Assembly: GCA_949751835.1 (NCBI GenBank)
Contig: CATKHK010000001.1
Location: 434,001 to 498,000, forward strand
Length of the DNA stretch: 64,000 nucleotides
Source: Blepharisma japonicum
Lineage: Eukaryota > Ciliophora > Heterotrichea > Heterotrichida > Blepharismidae
Direction of reading: 5' to 3'
The notes beneath the pieces are model-generated. The model did no database searches. It was not told where the DNA came from and saw only the letters and a program-made list of their open reading frames with translations. Made by a program: the position numbers and the translations under genes. The number at the start of each line of letters is the position of its first letter. Position 1 is the first letter of the stretch. Shown piece by piece: positions 32,315 through 43,573 of the stretch.

Positions 32315-34389
32315 ATGCTATCAGAGTTTTATGGCTTACCAAGATCAGACATAGAGTTTAATCTATTTTACTTAGAACCTCAAGAAGTGTTAATATCATC
32401 AGTCTCTGTATCTTTAAAATCAGGAGACTTCGAAAGGTAAAAAAGATATAGTGAATCTGGAAAACTACATTTGAATACTCGATCTTTTATTTTTCAGCCC
32501 ACTTTTTCAAAGCATCCTTTATTAAAATTCAAACTCTCAAGCAATGATTTTTCCTATTCATTCAATTTTCCTCCATCTCTTAGTATTACTCAATCTCCGA
32601 ATTCAAAATCTCACAGTTCCACAGTTGACCGGGAATCTCGCATTATTCGTCATGCAAATGTTCCAGAGAGAAACCCCTCTTCGAAGCCTATAAAACGAGC
32701 CAAAATTCATAGAGGCCATCATACATCTGATGGATCATCAACCTTAATTATTAACGTAAAAAGCTACGGATTAATATCACGAAGCCCTCCATCCCCTTGT
32801 CAATCTCAGCAAGTTGCGGAAACATTTTTTTTCGAAATGTCTCAAGGAGATCTCTTAAAACTTAGCACCGAACTAGATATGATTATGAGAAGCACAGACG
32901 AAAAAGCTATTACTTCACTTGTCTATAGTGTGAAATATAAAGAATCACTAGCAATGCTGCAGAATGTTGATGATTTTAATCCTGATGATATTCTTTTAAC
33001 TCAAAAGTGCAAAAGAATTTTACCTGAAGGTGAACAATGAGGCTCGTTTGTGATGACACAGGAATCGCTGCACTTTTATCCATTGATTAATGCAAAGCCA
33101 AAAAGAGCTGTTCACATACTGTTTAAAATCATTTATTCTGGAATGAGGTACAGATACTTGTGGAGAAATAATGGATTGAGAATTGATTATTATGGATCAA
33201 AGTATCCTATTTTATTTATATTTGAGACTGAAGAGCAAAGGGAAAATATTTATAATTTTTTATTAAACAGAGTCAAATTTAAATCTCCAGCTGATCAGCT
33301 TGTGGATGCAATGGAAAAATGAAGAAATGGGTATTTATCGAATTTTCAATATTTAATGTTTTTAAATAATATAGGAAACAGATCTGTCCTTGATATGACA
33401 CAATATCCCATTTTCCCTTGGGTTTTATCAAAATATTATGGAGAAGGTAAAAAATAATTAGATTTGCCGCTCTATGACAATACTAATTTTAGAGATTTAT
33501 CGAAACCTATAGGATCTCTGGATAGATCCAAGCTTGAAAAATTAGAAGTAAGGTTAAATAGGCGTTACAAGTGGAATCAAAAAATCAAATAGAGCCTTCA
33601 AGCTTATATTCTTCATTTTATTCTACATCTACTATAGTTTCTTATTTTTTATTAAGACAAATTCCAGAGTTTCTCGTAAGAAATCAAAACCAAATTTACT
33701 CCACGCTTGATAAAATGTTTAATAGTGTTGAAAAATCTTGAAATTCTAGCATAAAAATGATAGGAGACAACAAAGAGCTAATTCCTGAGTTTTATTCAAG
33801 AAATCCTGATTTTTTATTAAACTTGAATGATATGGAACTTACAAATGATGAAAAATTAAGTGATGTTGAAATTCCGCCATGAAGCAGAGATGCAAATAGC
33901 TTCACTGAAATAATGAGAGATGCTTTGGAAAGTGATTTTGTTAGTGAAAATTTGCATAGCTGGATTGATTTGATATTTGGGTATCGGCAAAGAGGAGAGC
34001 AAGCAGTTGCATCGTTAAATACATTCCCAAGCACATGCTATGGTATCAATTGGAATTCTTTTAAATCAACACTAGAAAAAGATGCATATGAAATTCTATT
34101 AAGAGAGTTTGGCTCATGCCCAAAACAGTTGTTTTTTATTCCTCATTCTCCTAGATCGTTTAGGCTATTACCTGAAACCCAAAAACCAATTGAAAAAAAT
34201 GAAGCTGTGCTACGACAAGAAATATTACAATTAGAGGATTATTTAAATCAAATACAGGATTATCATCAAGAGCAGCTAAATAAGCTGCTAAAACAATATC
34301 AAGCTGAAACTGATAGTTTGAAGAGAAATCATATTATAGCAGTTGAGGTTTATCAAAGTAAAATTAAAAATAAGAATAAATTAGTATAA
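32315..34389 (+). CDS. BEACH-domain protein, FAN/NSMAF-like
   Basis: 676 residues using introns 32437-32451 (15 nt), 33447-33461 (15 nt) and a candidate 14-nt intron 33548-33561, plus several TGA(Trp) codons. The N-terminal part ([15 protein letters not shown]) resembles the GRAM-like start of FAN. A PH-BEACH region ([15 protein letters not shown]) comes next, then the BEACH domain from about residue 330: [90 protein letters not shown] normally ends with WD40 repeats; here a 60-residue coiled coil replaces them. BEACH proteins act in membrane traffic and lysosome-related organelle size. Domain identity is certain, orthology to NSMAF moderate. Confidence 0.9.
32437..32451 (+). other. 15-nt intron, BEACH gene
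   Basis: GTAAAAAAGATATAG splits a Ser codon (AG|T); retention gives in-frame TAA. Confidence 0.85.
33447..33461 (+). other. 15-nt intron, BEACH gene
   Basis: GTAAAAAATAATTAG inside the BEACH domain splits an Asp codon; joins KYYGE to DLPLYDN. Confidence 0.85.
33548..33561 (+). other. Candidate 14-nt intron, BEACH gene
   Basis: GTAAGGTTAAATAG. Upstream BEACH coding is in frame 2 and downstream BEACH coding in frame 1. Removing exactly these 14 bases is the only GT-AG choice I found nearby that connects them. It could instead be a 15-nt intron with one base missing in the assembly. Confidence 0.6.
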
Positions 34390-34614
34390 ATAGAAGTTTG
34401 CAAAAAATATATAATAATATGTTGATGGATTTAAATTTCTAAAAAATTTTGACTCCCATTAGCTATATAATATTTTAAACTTTGCTAAGCTGCTGAAGTG
34501 AGTAGATTATAAATGTATATACTGCTGATTTAAATTTAACCATAATGCAATGGCAGAACTCTAATCCTAAGATATAAATCTGTCGATAACTATTTAAAGA
34601 ATTAAATTTATAAA

Positions 34615-35490
34615 ATGGATAAACTATCTGCTTTAAAACAAGCTCTGGAAGTGGAACGAAAGAAAAATCAAGATCTGCAAGAACAACTCAAACTCAAAGA
34701 TATAGAAAACGATCTCTATGTAAACCCCACACAGAAAAAGCAGCTTCTAGAAGGTTCCCCCCAGCAAGTCTCTAGCATCAGACGTCCAAGTGTCACTAAA
34801 AGAGTATATTCTATTAAGGAGCAAGAAGCCTTCATCCAATCGGTGGAACGTGAAGAAGAAAACATCACAAACATGCTTCAAAAATCCTTCAAAAATTTAC
34901 TTCGAGAAAAAATCGATCTTGAAAACACGCTGGAACAAGAGCAAGAATTTATTGTGAACACAATGAGTAAACAGTTAGCACAAGCTATAGGTCAGAAACT
35001 GTAGAAATTATATAGAGAGCTTAAAAAGAAAGTAGAAGCACAAATTAGATCAAGGTCACCTTCTGATGCCGACTTATCTAAAGAGGCTGAATTTGCTGCT
35101 GAAGAATTTAATTCGAGCTTTAGCAGTGACAGTGAAAGTAGCAGAGAAAGTATCGGGATCGAAGAAAAAAGAAAAATGAAAGCATTGGAAGCTGAGTTAA
35201 ATTATATAAAACAGCAGATTGATTTAGCAAAAAATGATATAAAAAAATACAAAAATTTGTACATCACAATGATGGAAAATCAGCAAAGGCTGGTTAAAGA
35301 AAATTTTTTACTCAGCAAGAAGTTGGGAGGAAGCGAAGGAGAGCCTGACGACATTGATATTCGAAGTGATATTTCGTGTGGAAGTCTTTCCAGTAGAAGT
35401 TTAGGAAACTATAAAGAATTTCGCTCAGAATCTAATACTCCGCACAGCTATTCACGAGAGGCAAGCAGCACTCCAAAGAGGAAAAGGTAA
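34615..35490 (+). CDS. CCDC6-like coiled-coil protein
   Basis: 286 residues with one 15-nt intron (35001-35015). The motif [20 protein letters not shown] near residue 100 is nearly the same as in animal CCDC6 ([20 protein letters not shown]), and the second coiled coil with MMENQQRLVKENFLLSKKL fits the CCDC6 layout. Ser-rich linkers and a basic Ser/Pro tail (SSTPKRKR) complete it. Animal CCDC6 is a scaffold linked to DNA damage response and 14-3-3 binding; its role outside animals is not known. Shorter than human CCDC6. Confidence 0.8.
35001..35015 (+). other. 15-nt intron, CCDC6-like gene
   Basis: GTAGAAATTATATAG; in-frame TAG directly follows the donor if retained. Confidence 0.8.
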
Positions 35491-35525
35491 AGTTTAATTT
35501 TATAAATTATAGTTAATATATTAAA

Positions 35526-37640
35526 ATGAACTCTAAAAGAACTCCATCACGAAAAACTGAAAGTCCAACACTCATAAGATTTCTCAACCGAAAATCTGTT
35601 GCTAATACCTCTTCAGAATTTTCAGCAACCCCAAAATCGTTAAAAGTATCTCAAATGTCTAAAAAATATCAACTTTACAGCTCAGCATTTCAGAAATTCA
35701 ATGCAAAATTAAACAGTAAATCTTCTCTTCGAGAGTCTTTAACTGTAAAAAGAATAGGACTTTCACCAGCTAGATTTTCTGCATCACATCCGGTGTCTCG
35801 CTCGTTTACCTTAGACACTGCAAGTGCCAAAACTCTTAATACTGCCAATGGGAATGCTTTTAGCTGCCAGCTGTTAACATATTCTGAGCAAGATGGTGCA
35901 TTCGATGGAAACCCATATGTTGTCGATGCAATTTGTTTACCAATTCCTGAAGAAAAACTTCAAAAATATCATAAAAAAGTATTTACTCCAAGAAAAGAGC
36001 TAAATATTTTGAAACCTTTACAATCGGCAACTACAAACATATTGCAGAAAAAAGGATCAAAGCAGAAGATTCCTTTTAAAGAAGCACAGCAAATTAAAGG
36101 CTGATTACTCAAAGCAAGACCCGAAATAGAAAAAATGTGGAGAAAATATATAAATAGAAGCAATGGGATTGATCCTATCTTGCCTGTAAGTGTGAATTAT
36201 AAATTTTATGTTGGGAAAGGAAATAATTCCCAATTGATCAAAAAATTCTTGTCAAGTAGATCTTGATGGACTGCGACCTCAAATCCTGATGAAGCAAATT
36301 TCATATGAACTCAATGAAAAGATAGAAATTTGCTATCTAAATTTGAAATTGTAAAAGATAAACCAATAACAGTTGCTGAAAATGTACAAAATTCTTTATT
36401 TTGTCCATTAAAAGCTAAAGGTAAAAATAAAATATACCAGCCAGTAGAAATTGATTCTCTTGGGTTTCAATCAATCATTAACTCTTCATCATATGCAAGT
36501 TTATGTGAAGAGCAGATAAATTCAATAAATCAAAAGATGCACAATCGACTAGAATTTAATCAGCATTTATCTAATAAAAAAGGATTATATATAAGCATGA
36601 AAAATTATTATGAAGCTATTGGAGCAGACCTTTTCTCATTTTTACCATTAACATTTCATATAAGAAATGAGGATGATGATTCTGAGTTCGAAAGATTTAA
36701 AGAAGCCTTTACCAATATGGAAATGCAAAAAAAAATAAAGCCAAGATTTCAAAATCTTTGGATTATCAAGCCAGGTGAAAACACCAATAGAGGTGTAGGA
36801 ATCATTGTTTGTAACTCAATTGAACAAATTAGAAACATTATAAAAAATAAAGTTAATACAAAAACAGGAGAAGAAAGAACATTTATTTTACAGAAATATT
36901 TAGAGAGGCCTTTTTTGATACATAAAAGGAAATTCGATATTCGTTGCTATGCTTTAATTACCTCTATAAACGGAGTCATTCAAGGATATTTTTATACTGA
37001 TGGCTATTTACGAACTGCCTCTCATGAGTATTCAATTAAAGATATTTCTAATAATTTTATTCATCTTACTAATGATGCCATTCAAAAACACTCTGAGGAA
37101 TATGGAAAATTTGAAAACGGTAACAAACTGTCTTATAGAGACTTCCAAAGGTATTTAGATTTTCATTGCTCTGAAAAGAAGTTAAATTTTTACCAAGAAG
37201 TGCTACCTAAAATAAAAAATTTAGTCAAAGATACAATGAATGCAGTATTTTTAAAAATCGACCCTAATAGAAGAGCCCACTGTATTGAAATTTTTGGGTA
37301 TGATATTATGCTTGATAGTAAGTGCAAGCCATGGCTTATTGAAGTAAACACCAACCCTTGCTTAGAGCTTTCAGCTCCTTATCTTGCTATGATAATCCCA
37401 GCAATGGTTGAAAACGCTTTTAGAATAGGTTTAGATCCTCTCTTTCCTCCTCCTAAAGGAAAATTTGGCTCCGACTCATTTTCTGAAAATAAATTCGAGC
37501 TGATTTTCCATCAAGAAATTGATGGAAAATCTCTCCTTTCCTCAACCGGAAACTGTAAAACTCTGCTTGAAGAATCCAACATCGTCTCAGACAACGAGGA
37601 ATTATTCTCAGACGACGAAGAAGAAAAAGTCTCTGAATAG
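35526..37640 (+). CDS. Tubulin tyrosine ligase-like protein, second TTLL
   Basis: 704 residues, one frame with TGA(Trp) codons in the first half (near 36102, 36264 and 36306). The N-terminal 190 residues are Ser/Lys-rich and basic. The ATP-grasp TTL domain spans about residues 260-640: WIIKPGENTNRGVGI, LQKYLERPFLIHKRKFDIR, FIHLTNDAIQKHSEEYGK, FGYDIMLDSKCKPWLIEVNT, ending NPCLELSAPYL. Active-site Lys, Arg, Asp, Glu and Asn positions look intact. The NTNPCLE ending differs from the polyglutamylase NHSPSF type, so it belongs to another TTLL branch; whether it adds Glu or Gly cannot be told. The acidic tail (DDEEEKVSE) is like that of tubulin. Starts 35 bases after the previous gene. Confidence 0.88.
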
Positions 37641-37732
37641 AAATTAATTTTATTTTCTTTACTCTATAAATGCTTTAGAAATGCGAAAATGACCCTGCAT
37701 ATTTAATATTAAACTATTGAATATTTAATAAA

Positions 37733-38260
37733 ATGCAAGATTACGGCAACCTAGCGAATTCCTTTAATGATTATCTGCTTTACGATGAAAGGAAAGGAAG
37801 GATTCTGCACACTCGCTATCTCAACAAGGCTCAATTTATCGAAATGTGGAGATTCCACTTCAATAGGCTCAGACCTGACTTGTCTCAGTCCCAGCATCAA
37901 GAAATGCTCACTTCGTTAAAGGCTAGCAGATATATTCAAGGGTACTTGAGGACTGCTAATATTCGTGAGTTAGGCAGATGCTATAATATGAGCATTGCGA
38001 ACTTCCCTGATGAAAGAGCTCAAGAAATCTACTTAAACCAGCTTAACTATGTGGCCCCAGCAGCTGGGCAGGCCATAGGATTCAAGATGACAAGCTGGGA
38101 AGATGCGACTAGAAATGTGATTTATGTGAAAAGAGTGCTTGGGAAGATTGCAAGCTTTGGACTGCATTACCCATATTTCACCCTGGAATACACGCAGGAG
38201 CAAAAGGCTCAACTTGAGGAGCAGCTCTACAAGTACTTCAAAACTCTTCTAACTAGTTAA
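37733..38260 (+). CDS. Unknown conserved-looking protein, 175 aa
   Basis: 175 residues with even, well-folded composition: helical, rich in aromatic and Arg/Lys residues (HTRYLNKAQFIEMW, FGLHYPYFTLEYTQEQK). No signal or membrane helix. Codons are more G/C-ending than in neighbours and both Trp are TGG, as in the highly expressed genes of this window. I do not recognise the family. Its stop is 21 bases from the convergent centrin gene. Confidence 0.75.
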   Translation: MQDYGNLANSFNDYLLYDERKGRILHTRYLNKAQFIEMWRFHFNRLRPDLSQSQHQEMLTSLKASRYIQGYLRTANIRELGRCYNMSIANFPDERAQEIYLNQLNYVAPAAGQAIGFKMTSWEDATRNVIYVKRVLGKIASFGLHYPYFTLEYTQEQKAQLEEQLYKYFKTLLTS

Positions 38261-38281
38261 TAGAAGAAAAGATTATTCAAA

Positions 38282-38785
38282 TTAACGATTAAGGATTGCT
38301 TCGAACTGTTCCTTTGTTACAGCACCGTAGCGGTCTTTGCAAGCTTCATATATCATTTCCCTTAATTCATCTTCGCTAATATTTTCTCCCAATTCAAGTG
38401 CAATTTCTCTAAGATTTTCATAGGTAATTCTTCCCGCTGAGTCTATATCAAATAAATCAAATGCCTTTTGGATCTCATCTGGGTTGTCTTTTTCACTCAT
38501 CTTCATTGTCATAATTTCTAAGAATTCCTTGAAATCGATTGTGCCGGTCACATCTCTTTCTTTGTCTGAGCGGTCAACTTCGTTTATAAGCCTTTTTATT
38601 TCGTCTTTTTGAGGCTCAAAGCCTAAAGCTCGCAAAGCTACCTTAAGTTCTTTAGCTTCGATTACTCCAGAGCCATCAGTATCAAACAAATCAAAGGCTT
38701 CTTTTACTTCAGCTTTTTGCTGCTCAGTTAATTCTTGCCTGAAATGGCTTCTTGCAGTATTTCCTTTTTTGCTACCTGCTTGCAT
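38282..38785 (-). CDS. Divergent centrin
   Basis: 167 residues with a short basic head and four EF-hands in centrin layout ([54 protein letters not shown]). Centrins form Ca-dependent contractile fibres and basal-body scaffolds. The first loop is canonical. The second carries about five extra residues ([15 protein letters not shown] against DKEGTGKIDF), the third has Asn at position 12, and the fourth starts with Cys instead of Asp. So probably only hand 1 binds calcium well. Heterotrichs contract with centrin-type fibres, so a family of specialised centrins is expected; that link is inference. Confidence 0.92.
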   Translation of the reverse strand: MQAGSKKGNTARSHFRQELTEQQKAEVKEAFDLFDTDGSGVIEAKELKVALRALGFEPQKDEIKRLINEVDRSDKERDVTGTIDFKEFLEIMTMKMSEKDNPDEIQKAFDLFDIDSAGRITYENLREIALELGENISEDELREMIYEACKDRYGAVTKEQFEAILNR

Positions 38786-38898
38786 TTTAATAACTGATGA
38801 AAAATTATTAAAATGATCATAAAATAGAATTATACACAGTGTAAGTAGAAATTCTTAATGATAATTTAATCTGAGGGCATTTTAAAAGCCATGATAAT

Positions 38899-39231
38899 AT
38901 GGATGAAGTCTTAAAAGTACGTATTCTCATAAGTGACCAAGGAGAAACAAAACTATTCATCTCATACCCAAAGCAAAAAGATTTAGAATGCCTAAGCTGA
39001 ATAACTCCACAGGGTGTTTTACAATCCATACTAGAAACTCAAGCAAGTACTTTGAAGCATCTCATAGAAACTAATGATGAATTGGCATCATTTAACAAAT
39101 TATCTGAAAGCGAATTAGAAGAGCTGAGCTTTAAGTTTAAAAAATATTTGCCTGCTATTAAAGGTATGTCAGAAGACCTAAGTGCAATCCATAAAAGTAT
39201 TGGGAGAATGAAAAAGAAATTAAAAATATAA
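38899..39231 (+). CDS. KXD1: KxDL-domain protein, BORC/BLOC-1-related subunit
   Basis: 110 residues, hidden if TGA is read as stop (TGA=Trp near 38998). The C-terminal 65 residues match the KxDL family: LETQASTLKHLIETNDELAS, FNKLSESELEEL, then MSEDLSAIHKSIGRMKKKLK, which aligns with the animal pattern FNNLS..RL..M...F....L..MK.DLDSIF.RI..LK.KL. The signature K-x-D-L itself reads SEDL here. In animals KXD1 is part of BORC, which positions lysosomes. Start ATG at 38899, 113 bases from the divergent centrin start. Confidence 0.75.
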
Positions 39232-39279
39232 TCAATCTTGTATTAATTCTCAATTTCTTACTAAAATTAGTGCGGGTTA

Positions 39280-42200
39280 TTAATTTAAAGAGAATGTGTA
39301 ATGCTTTGCATTTTCTCTCATCACATGCACATGCTTTCCATCTTCACTCCAGCTTAGCGAAATTGTATCTAGAAATTCCCTATATGTGACTATAACAGGG
39401 TCGATTTCTGGGAGTATTATAATACGATAAGCTCTTATTTCGCCTCCCATGAAGCCTAAAAATCCTCCATCTAATTTTCATATTCGTATTGAAAAATCTT
39501 GATAACTATAAGAAGCTAGTGTATTTCCACTTGAATTGAATTCCAAAGCAGATATTGATGAATCATGGCCATAAAGCTCTTTTGTCCTGGTAGCTGTTTT
39601 AAGATCATAAATCATAATGCTGCTCTCAACAGTTCCAATCGCAAATTTTTGCTTCTCTTGGTTGTAAGCTACCATTGGTAAAGTAATCACAAGTTTTTGC
39701 AGGCAATCAACAGCTTTTTCGATACAATTTTTCCTTATACTTGAGGTTGAGGGGTCTAAGCATGCTAGCAGCACACTCATGACGTTTGGAAGAACCATTG
39801 AAATTTCATCATATCTTTTTTCAATAAATGCTGAAAGAGCCGATAAGCAGTTGGCTGAATAAACTTTGTCTGATGATTTTTTAGTGCCATTATAAATACA
39901 GTCTAAAAATACCTGAATTTCGCAAGATGCAAGCCTTAGGATTGCTTTATAAAGGGTTTTCTTTATGAGAGGGTCAGGACTGCAGCTATGAGTTAGCAAT
40001 TCATTTATAATATCTTCAAGCTTATTTTCTACAAGATCTTGCTTTCATTGCTGCATCCCTTTACCTAAGAGCTCAGCAGCGATAGTTATGTTCCCTTGCA
40101 CGCCAGTTTTTAGCATGCATCTATAGACTGTCACTAGCTTATCTGTAGTCTCTGAATTAAGATGATCTGAATTAATAGAGATATATCCTAAATATGTGAC
40201 TATTAAGCTTTCCACAAATGGTATATATGTTCTCTGCTCCTTTTGAGGCATGAAGCAATTTATATTAGGAACAGAGCTAAGCTTCTTCGAAGGAGATCGA
40301 CATTTCACAGGTTTTGACAGAAAGACTGATAAAAGCACTTCAAAACAGTTTTTCTTAGTGTCAGGGTCCAAAATTTTCATGAAAAAATCTTGTAAATGCT
40401 TGGACGGCCTATTATCTGATAAAGAATGTAGCATAAAGAAAGTGAGATCAGGAAACTTAAACTTATAATTTCTCATATATGATTCTGCAATTTTTTTAAT
40501 TGCAGCTTTCAAATTTACTTCTATAGAACTTAAAGCCTCTAACAAAGATAAATTTGCAGCCATTAATTGTGCTGAAAGATAGCCAGAAATTTCATAATTG
40601 CTCTTCGCTTTTGGCAGTGTGAATGACAAAGCATGATTTAGCCCAATCGCTCCAATTCCTGCACAAACTCTGGGCTCACTGAGCTTCATCAACGATTTCA
40701 AATTTTCCACAATTCTCGTTTGCGTCACAAGCTCTTCATTCCAATACCCTAACAACCCCATCACATATTCCATATAAGGCAGCGCAATTAATTTTTTTTC
40801 AACTCTTTTCTCAATGCTTTCTATATTTAAAAACAAAACTTGATATTCCCTTCCTCCAATTCATATATTTCTAATCACAAAAGGATCAGAGTATTTCGAG
40901 ACGTAATTTTGCCTTAAATTATAATGGATAATTTGATGATATTGAGAAAGGCCTAAATCAGTGCTCTCATATGAAATGTGCAAAGTTGCTTGTCTTTTTG
41001 ATTTTCTGAAAATTTTATGGGCTTCATCTTTTGAGATAATTCTTTCTAAAGCCTGCATGATCATGTTAAAAAGATAGATGTAGCCATCATCACATTTAAC
41101 CAGGAGATATTCTAAGCCTACATGAACTTCTGCTTCTTTTATTCTGGAACTGAGAGCTTGGAAATAACATAAAGATGCTTTGTTGGCTAAAGTTATAAGT
41201 AAAATTGACCCATCTTCACACTGAGCTAATAAAGTTTGTTCCCATCTTTCTTTGCTGAATTTTAGGCCTTCTTCATTTCCAGCAGCCATAGTTTCTTTTA
41301 AGCAGGAAACTGGGATTAAGGTCTTAACTGGGCTGCACCAGACATTTAAGGTCTGCAAAGGCTCAGTTATTACTGTGTTTCGGTCAATTGCTTTTACATA
41401 TGCTCGAAAGTTTCATAAGCAAAGAATGTTATCAGAGCTGCAGCTAATGAATTTTTCTCTATTTAAATAGACACAAGTAATTGGTGACTTATGATAGCTG
41501 TATATAAAAATTGAGTGGCCCAATGTGGTAGGTGTTACTAATATTCGGCCCAAAGTAGTCCCAATGATATAAAACGGGAGATACTCATAAGCTACTAAGG
41601 CTGAAACAGTGATTTCTTCTCCAGGCTTCAAATAAGTTTCAAAGCTATAATCTGCATAACAATAGATATCGTGTTTTTTTGTTGAAAATTCAGAAATATT
41701 TTGCAAAGTATATTTTTCTTCATCCAGGACATTAGAAATATAAATCTTTGAGTCGTGAGCAGATATAATATCATCCTTGAAAAATTTTGTGAGAGTTACC
41801 GGGATTTTAGCATCTATAGAAATATGGTCTAACTCAAATTTATAAGTTTTTTTGGTTAAAGGTTGGCCGGAGAATTTTGTGTTGATTTTTGTGACTTCAA
41901 TAGTGTTTAATATTTCATCAACATCATATTTATAAACTTCCCCATTATCCAGCAACACATAAAAAAATTCGCAGTCAAGCCTGGCATCAATGATTTTGCT
42001 GTTCACGTCTAAGATTGCTTCATGTGGAAAGGGCAAATCAAACCAAGAATAATGAATGAACCACACATAATACTCATATACAACTGCTAATAGCCCAGCG
42101 TCAGTTGAAGATTTCATCATTGATGGCAATTCTTCTTTTAGCTGAAAATTCTGCCACGGGTCTAGATTAATCTGAGGCAAATTATCTCTATCATAGTAAT

Positions 42201-42780
42201 AGTCTTTCAAATCAGGTATTGCCCAAACATCAAGTTCTCCTGTTGCATCTAATGACAACAAATTGAGACTATTGTTAAAATATGCGGCTTCAATATAAAC
42301 TACCTCTCCTGGCATAGAAAAGTACGCAATTCTTTCCATTGCCCATACATCTATGAAGAAAACATCAGAGGATTCTCCAGAAACAGCGACAAACCTGTCT
42401 TGTATTTTAAGCATTTTATTAAGCATCACATGCTCAGGAAGAATGGCTGATTCTGAAATGCTTACGCATCTTCCATCATTCAGGTCCCAGCATCGTAACC
42501 GGTTATCTTGATGAAGAGAAATGAGCCAAATAGTGCTTCCAATTAATTCTGGGCACGGCGCTTTGATAAATTCAAGTGCTCGGCATACAGATTCAATACC
42601 TATTGTGCATATTATTTCTGGAGAGTATTGGTTGTTGTTTGGTCTTCAAATGCAGATATCGCCTGTCTCGCTGCCTGTACAAATTAGATTATCATGGCAT
42701 GCAAGAGATGAGAAATTGTGGGTTAATTCCTGTCCTTTTTTGTTTCAAAAGATGAAAGGGATTTGAAGTGAGCAGTTCAT
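39280..42780 (-). CDS. WDR7: WDR7 / Rabconnectin-3 beta homologue
   Basis: 1166 residues in one frame broken by several TGA(Trp) codons; without reassignment it falls into five or more pieces. N-terminal WD40 repeats match WDR7: LICTGSETGDICIWRPN, LRCWDLNDGRCVSIS, with more blades to about residue 500. A helical repeat region fills the middle (HEAT/armadillo-like, ALEALSSIEVNLKAAIKKIA-type helices), and a C-terminal WD blade ends with FSIRIWKLDGGFLGFMGG and a last strand ISLSWSEDGKHV. In animals WDR7 with DMXL1/2 (yeast RAVE-like) controls V-ATPase assembly and vesicle acidification. It is shorter than animal WDR7 (about 1490). Confidence 0.88.
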
Positions 42781-43171
42781 ATTCTTTTTATAATACTTAT
42801 GGTTTGATAATAATGGTGAATCATATCACTTAAAATAGATAAATGCAAAATTTTATTATTTTTATAAGCTGAAATATCTTTTAACTTTTCAACAAAAGAT
42901 TCTATAATTTTGTCAAGGATTTTGATATTGAAAATTAAATGCTATTATCAACCCATAAATTGTAAGACTATCAAATCTTGATAAATTTAGATTACCCTGT
43001 AAACTTAATATTAAGCTGGCATATTTCTGCTTATTATAAATCTCCGTTAAAATCTCAATAGCACTCTTTTCTTCATTGGAGGTTCGAGCTTTTATAATAA
43101 TACTAAAAAATTATTGAAATTAAGATCACCTAGATGAATGAGCGATTAATATTCTGGATAAGAATAATAAA
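42781..43171. other. Intergenic between divergent WDR7 and LC8 genes
   Basis: 391 AT-rich bases that must contain both promoters. A GGAGGTTCGAGC segment near 43078 resembles a tRNA T-loop, but no matching acceptor or anticodon arm is present. Nothing else recognised. Confidence 0.5.
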
Positions 43172-43441
43172 ATGGCAGAGAGGCGTGCAGTGATAAAGAA
43201 TGCTGATATGTCTGAAGAGATGCAGCAAGATGCTGTTGATTGTGCAAATCAGGCTATGGAAAGATTTAACATCGAAAAAGACATCGCAGCCTACATCAAA
43301 AAAGAGTTTGACAAGAAATACAACCCAACCTGGCATTGCATTGTTGGCAGAAACTTCGGCAGTTATGTTACCCACGAAACAAGACACTTTATTTACTTCT
43401 ACTTGGGACAGGTCGCGATTTTACTCTTTAAATCTGGCTAA
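43172..43441 (+). CDS. DYNLL1: Dynein light chain LC8
   Basis: 89 residues, the exact LC8 length, with the family's invariant end: [17 protein letters not shown], then [19 protein letters not shown]8 is a homodimeric hub that pairs disordered partner chains in dynein, IFT dynein and radial spokes. Start [18 protein letters not shown] is standard for the family. The only Trp is TGG. Opposite-frame open stretches over the same bases are shadows. Confidence 0.97.
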   Translation: MAERRAVIKNADMSEEMQQDAVDCANQAMERFNIEKDIAAYIKKEFDKKYNPTWHCIVGRNFGSYVTHETRHFIYFYLGQVAILLFKSG

Positions 43442-43573
43442 GCTAAACAAAATTAATATTTTTTAGAGAGAATTAACCTGAAATTTCCTATTAAACCTAA
43501 ATAACTGTTCTATTTCTAGAAAATCGCTAATGTTTATTTTCTTGGAGATGCTTTAATTAATAAAACTAACTAT

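Noticed and set aside
43075-43095. Possible tRNA T-arm
   Set aside because: The T-loop-like bases have no matching acceptor, D or anticodon arms around them.
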